Source: Trichopria drosophilae
Lineage: Eukaryota > Arthropoda > Insecta > Hymenoptera > Diapriidae
Assembly (NCBI GenBank): GCA_030407085.1
Contig: CM059586.1
Location: 83,821,501-83,885,500 of the forward strand
Direction of reading: 5' to 3'
Length of the DNA stretch: 64,000 nucleotides
The notes beneath the pieces are model-generated. The model worked only from the letters and a program-made list of their open reading frames with translations. It was not told the origin of the DNA and ran no database searches. This document shows positions 24,738 to 36,500 of this stretch, in pieces (positions within the stretch are counted from its first letter, which is position 1; each line of letters opens with the position of its first letter). The position numbers and the translations under genes are program-made.

Positions 24738-25404
24738 CAGTAGAACCTCACACTAGTGGCACTGTCGGGACCAGCGGTTTTTTGTTTTTCTCACACTAGT
24801 GAGATGCGGAGGGGTGGAATGTTTACCCCCTCTCTAGGGACGTATCGTATTTGCGAGCGCATGCGCATCGGCAGATGTGCAAACATGTGCATACATATGT
24901 CTACACACTTTCATAACGTTCATAACCAAAAATACTTGTATTTTTCTCGCTTTCTCAAAAGAGGTTATGCCAATTTTAAAATAATATGGAGAACAAGGAG
25001 AATGTTAACGGTTAAAGGATAAAACTTGTTAGTAATAAATGAGTTGATCCACATAACACTTCTATTTAACCTCTTTTGCCAGTAATTTTACATTTGTGTC
25101 CGCATTTAGGTTCTCAAGCGTAGAATTATTTTCACATGATATTCCAAGCCACCGATACTAAATTAATTACAATAAATAATACACAAATCATAATGTGTTA
25201 CAGCTTGAGTATGTAAATACATACATAATACCCATATGTATACATACAGCTTTTCGAGTATGTTTGTGTACATACATACACATGCATAAGAAAGTGGCAG
25301 AGTGGGTGTACGAGGGGAAGTTGATGTTTCACAGTGATAGATACAAATGTTCACTACTGCGAGAATTTCACTAGTGTGAGTTTCACTAGTGTGAGGTTCC
25401 ACTG
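24738..25404. mobile_element. pogo/Tigger-like non-autonomous element with TA target duplication
   Basis: TA|CAGTAGAACCTCACACTAG on the left and the complementary end (CAGTGGAACCTCACACTAG when read inward) on the right, each flanked by TA. The 21-bp inverted ends differ at one base. Subterminal repeats of CTCACACTAGTG occur inside both ends (about 24790 and 25370). No transposase frame is present. The TA duplication and CAGT start fit the Tc1-mariner/pogo group. Confidence 0.8.
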
Positions 25405-25534
25405 TACTCTATGAGCATATGCCCGTAAACGGAGATGGCGTTAAACGGGGGTTTCCGTACTTATTTCGAAAAACAGAAGATCGCTTGATTGAAAAAATTG
25501 ACATTTCACTGACAGACAAAAGTTTACTTTTTAT

Positions 25535-26035
25535 ATACCTTGGACAAGCGATGTATCATTTCCGACGTATTTTTTCATGCTAAAAACAATGGCGCTCGCA
25601 GAATTTTGCTATCACGACACACTTTGGAGACAAACGTGGTTAAATGTGTAAAAATCAGCGTTTTTTGACATATTTTGGTTCATTTTGTAACAAAAGGGAA
25701 TTTATTTTTGACAAATCAAGTATCATTTACGTTTTATTTTTTGGTGCTGAAAACGATGGCACTACCAGCATTTTGCTATCACGTCACATTTTGTAGAAAA
25801 TTGAAGTTAAATGTGATTAAAAATTGAGGTTAAATTCAACCACGATTTTCACCAAAGTGTGACGTCCCTGCAAATGCGGAAAATAACAGTAGTGTAATAT
25901 GTACGTAATGGTTACATTGTTACATAAATGTTACATAGTTGTTACATAACTGTTACTTGCAGGGGTGATAGCAAAATTCTGATAGTGACATCGTTTTCAG
26001 CACGATAAAATACTTCGCTAGTCAAAGGCAAAATC
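25535..26035. repeat. Three-copy repeat: ACGATGGCACT...TTTTGCTATCAC, two direct and one inverted
   Basis: Direct copies at about 25545-25625 and 25720-25790 share GTATCATTT, then a TTTTTTGGTGCTGAAAACGA-like word, then ATTTTGCTATCACG. A third copy is inverted at about 25963-26030 (GTGATAGCAAAATTCTGATA...CGTTTTCAGCACGATAAAAT). This arrangement suggests inverted ends of an element with an internally duplicated left arm. No coding frame. Confidence 0.6.
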
Positions 26036-27534
26036 AGTGTCGGACAGTGTTATTTACTAAAAAAGTTTACGAACAGTGTCATCATCATTCAACTTTTGTT
26101 TATTCTAATTATTGATGAAAAGTAATGATTGGCTTATTGTAAAATTTGATAAACTCGTGCATTTGTTACAAATTTTAAACTCGCATTGTTTAAAAAATAA
26201 TGTTTATTACATTCAAGTGTGAAATACGAAATACAACTCACCCGATAAGGTCGGGATTGCTTGTATCATCTGACGATAAATTGTTGTAATAATGTTCAGG
26301 GAACTAGATGTCTAAAGTGCGGGTGTGATATGTTCGTAATCAATGAAATTCATAGCACTCCATATAGAAGACATCGAACATTCCAGCGGGTATAAACCAG
26401 GATGAAACGTCACAAACAGAAATTCTATTTATTTTCAATTGATAAAATCTCTTTCAAACGTCTGATGATAAATTAATTTTTCTAAATATATAGACTTCTG
26501 TCTATTAATTAAGATTAAGGTCCAGTACGAACACCAAATTCGGTGACAAACTAGGACCAAAAGAATTAATTAATGGAACCGACAATGTCCAAATAAACGT
26601 TTCTTAATTTATTTAAAATATTCACGGTTCGAAGTGACGGTAAAAAATATCTTGCAGTTTTAATTTAATTTAATTTTTTATTTTCTCGGCTTTATGATCT
26701 CTATATAATAGTACATTATGTAACATGGAGGCTAAGTTGGTCTTTATACGCCGAGCGGAAGTTTCGTATACGAGACGTAAGCGAGCGAACGCATGAGCCG
26801 AAGGCGAACAAATATCGTACGGAATATGTAAAGTTTTATTACACGAAAGAAAATAATTTAATTGGTAGTTTTATGAGCATACAATCATGAATGTTTCGAG
26901 TTGAAATTTTATGGAAATTACATAAAAATCTCATCACAATCGGGTCAATTTTCATACAAATCGCAAATACTGTCGAATAGTGTTTCCGTAACATAGTGCG
27001 AGTACCATTTGACATTTATATGAAATATACAAGGTACTTGTTTCAAATTCTCGTGTGATTCTCATGAGAATCCTACCTAAAATTTTTGGCGGGATCCTAA
27101 CCAGCGTTACAAATATTTAGAAATAACACGAGTTTAAAAAGACCGCCATTCCAGTAGTTCCGTAATGCTAGGAGTGTGTCGTTGTGGTAGTTTTCACTTG
27201 AATGCACTGTACCATGCACGTATGTATGTATATGTAGTATGTGGGCGGAGTAGACACAGTATTGTTGGCAACAATTGGGCGTTGACATCTACGGTGTGTC
27301 GACCTGAAATCCCCCTCTCCATCTAACCAGCAATCCAGCAATTCAAGTGAGTGAAAGAGTGAGTGAGTGTCATGAAACGAGAGTGGAAGTCTGTCGTCTG
27401 CGGGTGGCAGCAATAGTGCAAAAATGGAATTGCAGTGATTTTTTTGTCATCGCGAACCTGACTAGTTGCATTGCTTCGTTACTAATAGTGCTTTATTATA
27501 TGATGCTTGACTTTTTCTCCGTTTAAGAAGAAAA
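26036..27534. other. Shared 5' region between PPO-B and the drebrin-like gene
   Basis: It contains the 5' UTR and promoter of the drebrin-like gene near its right end (a GC-richer stretch around 27150-27420), not resolvable by eye. Two dispersed repeats are present: AACGTCTGATGATAAATTAA (26457-26476) recurs near 53363 and 55143. A stretch at 26565-26660 (AATTAATTAATGGAAC...CACGGTTCGAA) recurs at 58470-58560. Confidence 0.5.
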
Positions 27535-30500
27535 ATGTCTGTCAATTTGTCGGATAATAAAGACGCGCTGATCGCCGCTTGGCACAGCGTAGTCGACGAC
27601 AAGTCTCCCACGAACTGGCAAGTATATTTTACCTATTTACCGGTTTTCTTCACCTTCAGAAATTCCCTTCGCATGCTAAAATCAAGTACGATCCTTACAG
27701 TATACGTATAAAAAATTCAAAATATTGTGTACGAAAGCACTCGTATTTTTCTTACGAAAGAGTTTGTTTGTTTTTAGGGCTGTTTTTGGGTACGATGGCC
27801 AATCAAATGTACTGAAGGTTGTCAGTACCGGCTGCAAAGGTTTAGAAGAAATGATCGATGAACTAAGTAGTGGAATGATTATGTACGCCTTTTGCCGAGT
27901 AATCGATATTAAAACGACACTGCCAAAATGTCTTCTTATTAACTGGGTAAGTGTATTTATCTTTTTAAAAATTGTATACGTCATCACGAGATATTTAAAA
28001 TATATCTTATGGCCATCGTTTACAAATGTAGTCTAAAAAGAGACACAATAAATGTGAGCTCATTCACCTACAGTAAAAATGGAGTTATTAATAGATTTCA
28101 GAGTGACCTGCCTTTGTTTGTCTGGGTTTTTTTATTTACTTCAAGATTTGTGTAAAGTTTTACATGATTTTTACCTCTTCAAAGTCTTTTAATGTTTACT
28201 TCTGTCATGCATTCGCTAATCTTTTTAACTTCTAAATATTTATTGACTGTCCTAGACATAGATGTAATCATAACTAAATTTTAGTTTTTAGTATACAATA
28301 ATTTAGGTCAGTTTGAAAGCATCGGCTGTAACTCGCCTCTTGGCATATTTCTAGATATAAGTATTATTGTAGAGAACATTAGTTTCATATTTGACAATAA
28401 AGATGTTAATAATAATAATATACTAAATATTTATATTTATAAAATTCTAAAAAATTAATTTGGGTAACATAATGAATAAATGCAGACTGATACATAATTA
28501 TCAAAAGATTTATCAGTAAATGATTCGTGGGTGATTCATCAAAAGATGTCAAACTCTTCAGCACTTTTTGATGATTAAATATTCAATCCAATTTTAAAAC
28601 ACATCAATAGAGGCTAAAATATTTAGTGTAATGCTATAATACAGTTTTTTTTTAAAATTTGTATTGTGTAAATTTTTTTCAACACAAGGCTAAAATGTTT
28701 TCCAAGAAATACAAATTTATTTAATTCGTTTCATATATAAAAATAAAAGTTTATAAATGCTTTATTAATAGTGTTTAGTCATTTTTTTTCTACTAGTAAA
28801 TTTATATCATTTATTTTCATCGATTTATACAAATATTTTTCATTATTAGTTGTACACTTTACATATATAAACATTTTATTTTATTATGCCGTCCCTGAAA
28901 AGGAAAACATTGCAAGAGCGCTTGAATATCTTTTCTAATCATTCGGTGATCATATGTTTGTAAAATCGTAACGAAATCAGTAATAAATGATTGATATACA
29001 TGTGATTTTTTACAAAGACCCGTCTTTCTAATGTTTTGTTATTAAAATCGAAAAGTTATTTTACACTGGATTACTGTGCAGTTCTGTGTAAATCAACGTT
29101 ACTTTAATATTTTTTTTCTCATTAGTTACTTCAGTAACAGGGATAAACTAGAATATAAAATATTTACTTTCTTATTTTATGCAATTCTGTCGTTGGTCAA
29201 TTCTTGCTCAAGACACCTTAAAGTAGTTATTAGTATGGGAAAGTAGGGTAATTCCAACCTATAAAATTGATTTTTAAGGTAGAAAGCCTAAATTCATGGA
29301 ATTTTTTTAAAATTGCTGTTTGCTTAAATCACTGGACAATTTTGTCCTTCCTGTTATTTCTAACTGTGAAATGAAGTCTAATGTATTGAGACTATTTGTA
29401 TATATACACTGTAGAACATCTCGCTAAATGAAAAGAGATTAAGGGCTTTTATCTTTTATTCTTTTATTGAACATTCGGAATTGGCAATTTTCCAATTCCT
29501 TTATAGGAATTGACGCGTGAGACAATGTGAATTCCGTTGAATTCTGATACGCAACTTTTTATTCCGCGCCAATTTCCATTGAATTCCCTAACCTAACCTA
29601 AAACAATATGGACCCGGTAAACATGTCGTCACAGCGACGTTTATGTACACTGTAAAAAATGAAAATGAAATTTACAATGCAATGGTAATTTTCAATCATG
29701 AAAATTTGGTAATAACACTACGTTGAGCGTTGAAATTTTACCGAAGTGAGGTTAGAGGTTTACCGTACGTCGAGCATAGGGAAAATACTAGACTGTTGTA
29801 CTTTTACTACGTCAAACGTAGGTAATTTTTCGAGCCTACGTTGGACGTGGTAATTTTACAAACGAGTAATATATTACAAGATTTAAGGAAAGTTACTGCG
29901 TTCCACATAGTAAATTCACTGCGTTGAAAGTGGGTAATTTTCGAGCCCATTCTCAACTCTAATTTTACACGATTTTTTTTTACAGTGTAACGTTACAATT
30001 AGAGTGAATGTCCTACGTCAAAAATGTTTCAGATGTGACGTTATTTTTTTAAATTGTCAATTTAGAGGTTATAAATGAGAAAAAATGAAATTACTCTACG
30101 TCCACTTTCCAGTATATATAATTGTCTAAAATGTAAGATTACAATAATTTACTTGTTTCATATTTCTCTGCTCTAAATTGAAAATTTTAAAAAATAATGT
30201 CGCATCCGACACGTTTTTGAAGTAGGACATTCACCTTAAATATAACGTTACTTAAACGTCGCTGTGACGACATGTTTACCGGGTTCGTTGGAAATGTCAG
30301 GAATTAAAAGTGTAATTTTTTATTCTGCGCAATTCCATTCAATTCCCTAACCTAACCTATAATGTTTACATCAATATTTTCAGGGATTCCTTGGAATTCG
30401 TGGGAATTGCAAATTTAAATTTTCTATTCCAGTGAATTCCATGCAATACCTTCAATAAAGGGATTCAACGGAATTCAAAATTCCAATCCCTTGCTGTTTG

Positions 30501-33500
30501 CTGGGATTTTCAATTTTAAAGGTTTCCTCCGTTAGTAGTTTATCATTTTGAATGTGCAAACATTTATGATAGACGCAAGTGTATTAGCGCCATCTGGTGT
30601 TCAGTAATGGTAAAAATTTCAGAACTTTTACGTGAAAAATCGACTAAAATATACGAAAATTGAAAATAGGCTTTCTAAACAAAGGTTTACAATTTTATAA
30701 AGCGTAATATATAAATGGTTAATAACATACAAGTTTATTTTTCCCTTTTTACATTTGCTTTTATGCTTTCGAAAAGCACAATATTGGTTAAAGCGAATGC
30801 TAACACGCAGCAGCTCTTCCAATTATTCCTTTTATTATAACGAAAGTAGAGAAATTGTAATAGATAAAATAAGAAAGTAAATAAAGTATTATAAATATTC
30901 ATGCAGACATGTTAAGATTAATTTTGAGGTTAAGTTAGAAGTTACGTTACTTTGTACGGTTTGCGAAAACAATGACGGAAATAGCAAATATAAATTTGAT
31001 ATTTTCCATCTTTTCTGTGCTCAACTCTTTGGACATGCTCTGCATTAAAAAAAAATGTTTCTTTTGAAATAGATTATGGTCGAAAATTTAATTAGTGACT
31101 TTCAAGCCCATTCCTGATAATTAAATCCATCTTTATTATATACATCCTAATCATATTAAATTCAATTAAATTAATGAATTACTTTTCAAAATTAAACTCC
31201 CAATAAGCGAGTTGGTGTGCAAAAATTTGTAATACGATTTCATACGTTTCCATTCCGTTTCTTTCCTCGTTATTTCGCGATAAATCGCATGAAAACGTAT
31301 GCAAGATGATGCAAAGAATTAAAACGTATCGAATTAGTGCATGGAAGCATTTAGGAATAAAAATTGAGGTTAGGTTTGCACAGAATGACTTCATTTTTAT
31401 TTTTCGAGAAAAGATGAAAGAAATATATAAAAGAATTACATTTTTTTTTGATGGTACAGTTGATCACATAAAGCGTATTGTAACGAACATTGAAATATTA
31501 TTTTACGATTCTCATCTTTTCGATCCTTTTTCTTTTGACTTATACGATGTTTTTTACCTTGTCCACTTTATAAAGGGCATAGTCCGATGTCATTTTCTTC
31601 ACCTGTTCTGTATTAAAGAGGTTCCCTCGGTTAAGGAAATGACATTCAGAATTTAACGACGAAATTACAACACATCAAACAATAAATGAAGGGTCTACCA
31701 ACTACCAACTCGCTGTTTTCAGTATTTTTTCATTAAAAAGCCTATGTTTCAGGGAGAATTCACAATTCACAATATTTTGTTATTTTATTGTAATTTTACA
31801 GCGACGAAGTACATTATTTATGTAATTATCAAATGATTAAAACAATATTACGAAAGAATAAATTTCGTAAACAAAGCGAACTGTATTTGTACTACAAAAT
31901 TTATTCTCGTAAATTCTCGCTCGTTTCTGAATCGATTTGCTGAAATTTAACGTACATTAATATAAAGTGCATAGAATCACCCTAAATTAAATTTGAGCTG
32001 GAAAATGTACATACATATTTACTTTCGGTTTAATTTCATTATTCTAGGTTAGGAACTGATGTTATCTAGGGTCAGATCGTCGTTTTCGTGCGCAGGCCCC
32101 ACCTACAGTAGTCCTTCTCTTATTCTAATTTGTCCAGTCAGGCAAGATGGCGACCTTCTTCTCTTATTCTAATTTTTTTCTCTCTCCCACTAAACGTTTG
32201 CTGTCTCGCTTTTCCTCTATCTTTCTCTTTCGCAGAGCATGCGCAGTTATATGTCATATGTGCTACTAAGCAAAATAGAAGGTGCGGTGGGGAGAACGCG
32301 TGAGGGGAAATATTAGAATAGGAGAAGAGAAAAAATTAGAATAAGGGAAGGACTACTGTACTTCGTATATATACCTATAGGTAAAGACGTATTCCGTCGA
32401 ATGATTCAAATTTAAAATTTGCATTCGATAATTAGCCGTTTCCGCATGCGAACGGATGTACATAACCTCAATTTTAAAGACCATTAATACTGCGCACATA
32501 TTTGAATGGTTTCTAATGTAGAGCGAAATGAAATCGTATGAAATATCATTCACGTTAAGCCACCTAACAAAGAACGTATCATTTCGAATGAAAAATTATT
32601 ACTCGTGTTTCGGAAGTATCGCATATTGACGCATATGATCGAATGTAACGTATGACATCGGATGCATTGGAAAGACGAAAAATATTCGAAATATATTGTG
32701 CGTATGAAAACATTTGAAAACGACTAATTTCGTATTAAAATTTAATGAATTTCATTCGAAAGTGGAAACAAATCGAATGAAAGTAGACATTTTTGCACAC
32801 GAATTCGTTTATTGGGCTACCAAGTGTTTATTTCAACACTTCAAACACAATCTCAAAGTTAACTTGTAGTGCGCAAATATTTGTAATACTTGATTTATTT
32901 TCTATTTTCATCTATATTCTACAATTTCTCTACTTTCTTTATGATATTAGAACATCTTAATGTTGAGCAATTCGAAAGAAGTAATAAACATATGCACGCC
33001 ATGTTACATCTTTACATCTCAATTTACGCAGATTGTACTTTTTAAGAACATTCCGACAAACCAAAAAGTATACGAAAAATCTGTGTACGATTTAGTACGA
33101 AATAACGCGCTCTTTCAGTTACGAATGCGATTGTATACGATATTATACGCGATACATAAAGGTACATAACCTCAAAGAAACGATTACTTTGGATTATCGA
33201 ATGATTTGAACTCAAATAAAACTCTAGAACAGGACATTTCTTTGAGAATTATGAAATACGGAAAACGATATAATTAATTCTTCGATTAAATTGACATAAT
33301 TTAAAGCTATTTGAAGTCGCAACAAATCAATTTGTGGAGTGCGTTAAATACCGAATCGCATAAGATTGAATCAATTCAATTCTGGAATTACAGGTCGTAT
33401 AAAATAGTATGCATTGAAATAAGAATCTTGGATAATCAATACCCCACTAGAAAGAAACGGAATGCAAAATATCGATTCCGTGTACTTTCTGGTTTATTGG

Positions 33501-36500
33501 GATAAAAGTAAACGTGGAAAGGGAAAACTAACTTCTATATTATTTACCATTTACGTAAATCGCATTACAAAATTGAAAACCTGCGTCTAAAAAGATAATT
33601 TTCAAATTTGTATAATTTCTCCTATATTTCATTAAGTAAGAGTCCTAACATTTTGCTCGTTTTCAACACCATGGGCGCTACGATCGTTTCTCTATATCCC
33701 CTCCAACGACTTGCACGGAGCGAAGCAATAAACTTGCATGGAGAAACACCAACAAAATTAATCTATATATGAATCTAGACAATATGAATCTATATATGAT
33801 ACTGGTGGAATTAAACCTAAAGACGATCGAAAGCCGGAGTTACCCTACATAATTATTTCTAAAAATTTGACATGCAATGAAGAGCACATCATGACATCCT
33901 AGTGCGAAAAGCATTTAGACAATAGTTCAAATTGTAAGCGCTAGAGGGATGAGTTTTAATATTAAATCCAATAGTATGTGATTAACAAATTTTACATATA
34001 AGTATCGGATGATTTATTGCGCTAGACGTGAACTGATATCCTTTTTCACACTTAGTATAAGGACCTAATATTTAAATTTGTTTATTTAATTAAATGAAGA
34101 ATTCTGCCAATTCTTATCACAGAGGAAATTTGTTTTTTGAAATGAATCTTATGACCTTCCAAACCACTTTTCTTTTATCAGTTTGTATTATAATTTCATC
34201 CAAAATTTGTAGATTTCATGACTCTTAATACACGACAAAATGAAAATCTAGCAGATAAACTGTTCAATATAAAATAAAAATATCACTATTTACGGTAAAA
34301 ACTTCACTACTAATTATTACTTCTAACAAAAACAATTTTTCATTGTATCTTACATTAGTAGAAGCAAGATAATGTGAGGGTCGTAATTACCTTGAATTTC
34401 CGTATTCATATTATATATATAATATATATGATATATAATTTAGCTCACAGTGAAAAAATCATCTAACATATAACAAAAAAATTTATAAAATAGCGAAATT
34501 GTAATAACCAAGGGCAAGAAAAATCAATATATTAACTATAAATAAATCAGATGTTAAAACAACGATTAACATTTTCACCTTTTTTATTCAATATTTATTG
34601 TAAACATTCGAAAGTACATTACATTTTTATTTTTATTTGTTAAACACAATTCCTATAAATAAAAACTAATTATCAGAATTTAATTTTTTATTATATTCAA
34701 ATCAATCTACTCATTTTCATCATGATATTTACATTCTGTAAGTAAATTTTCAGAAACTAAATTTTAGTTTATATACACAATGTGAACTGAAATCCAATAA
34801 TTTTAAAACTTTCCTAGAATATATTAAGATTTCGAAATAATTTGTGCGTATCTTTTTGCACATTAGTACTAATTTATTAAAAGACGTCTAAAAGTTAAAT
34901 AGTTATAAATTGTCGTTTACTAAATTTAGATTTTGCATATTTTAGATTATGAAAATTGTCATTAAACTTCTTCCTCATAATAAGTACTGAATATTTTTTA
35001 TGTTATTTAACTTGTAGCAATATTTAGTTTTACTTTCACATACAATCTAAATTTGTTTCTTAGGAAAAGTTAAAATATTGTACCCACATTGCGCATATCA
35101 CAATAACTGTGACTATGTGTCAATGATAAACTATCTTTGTATTCATTATTTTAATATTCATATTTATATATTATATGAATGGTATGGTTTTAAAAGAAAT
35201 TGTATTTTATACGTTTTCCTGAAATTTCTATGTTGTGTTGTAATTAACCATAATTAATAGTGAACAAAACTATTAAATAAGTATCAATGTCAAATATTGC
35301 AGAAAATTTAATTTTGTAAAACGTGTTAATGGTACTTTTTTTTGAAAGTTGTATATTTCTTTAATTTGTCAATTTTATTTCAGTTATTTTGAAAGAGTGA
35401 AGTTACAGTTTCAATAATAACTCTAATTATATTTATTGAAATTTCTTAATACATTTAAATTCTGCAAAGTTTTATGAAAAAATTGTTAGTAAATTCTTAA
35501 ATATTTTACAGAATCTTTTGAAAATTAATGGAATGCATAATTTTCTGTTTTACAGTTTTATTACTGAAAAAAATAATTCACTCGATAAGTATAATATGTT
35601 TAGAGTAAACAATTATTTTTTGGGGGGAATGAACCTTTGAATCTTTATGAGTTCATTCTGTTGTTTCGAGAAATGTAATAATAATATTCAATGCCTTTGA
35701 TGAACGAAGATGGAATTGCTATTTTTTACATTTTTTTCAACAAATATACCTGTACAGTCAGAGTCTAGTCTATACAGTTCAGAGTTTTTATCAATTTTTT
35801 ATTGAAAACACTTTTTTTCGAAGATGGTAATTATTACATATGTTTTTAGATCATTACTAATTAATGGAAAATGCAAGCACGCCCTCGGCGTATTGAATCT
35901 TTAAAAAGTTCTGCCTTCATTTTTTCGTTAATCAGTAATGATCCAAAAAACATATATAATAATTACCATCTTTGAAAACAATTTTTCCAATAAAAAATTG
36001 CTCAAAACTCGGAATTGTACAAATTTGTCTCTGACTTTAGAGGTATATTTAATTGTAACAAATAGCAATTCCATCTTCGTTCATCAAAGGGATTCAATAT
36101 TATTCGGTATTACTTGTAAAGCTTAATATATTAAACTCATTTTAATTTCAACTTAAATTCACAATTTGTTTGATTGAAAGTATTGTACGCACATAGTAAA
36201 GTCTTAGTTGTTCAAGAATATACTTCTATTCAATTTCATTCCGCAGTTTTATAAAATATAAGTCTTAGTTATTAATAAAATATTCTATTTCTCGTAACTA
36301 CAATGACTATAATTGGTATTTTGTAAGATATTATCTAATAAGTACCCTTTGGTAAGATAAAATCTTTTCTCTCTTTATTAATACATTCTAAATCAATAAT
36401 AAATTTATATTATTATACTCGAGCAGAATGTGTGTGGTTGAAATATTCCCTTCATTAAATCTAATCATTGAAATTGTACTATTATGGTCAGTACATTTAA

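Noticed and set aside
27618..27625. GT donor (CAA|GTATAT) for drebrin-like exon 1
   Set aside because: It would leave a whole number of codons and shift the frame of exon 2 away from the ADF-H reading; the GC donor two bases upstream keeps it.
31306..31656. 116-codon plus-strand frame in drebrin-like intron 2
   Set aside because: Amino-acid composition follows AT-rich DNA (Phe, Ile, Lys); no domain and no splice context.
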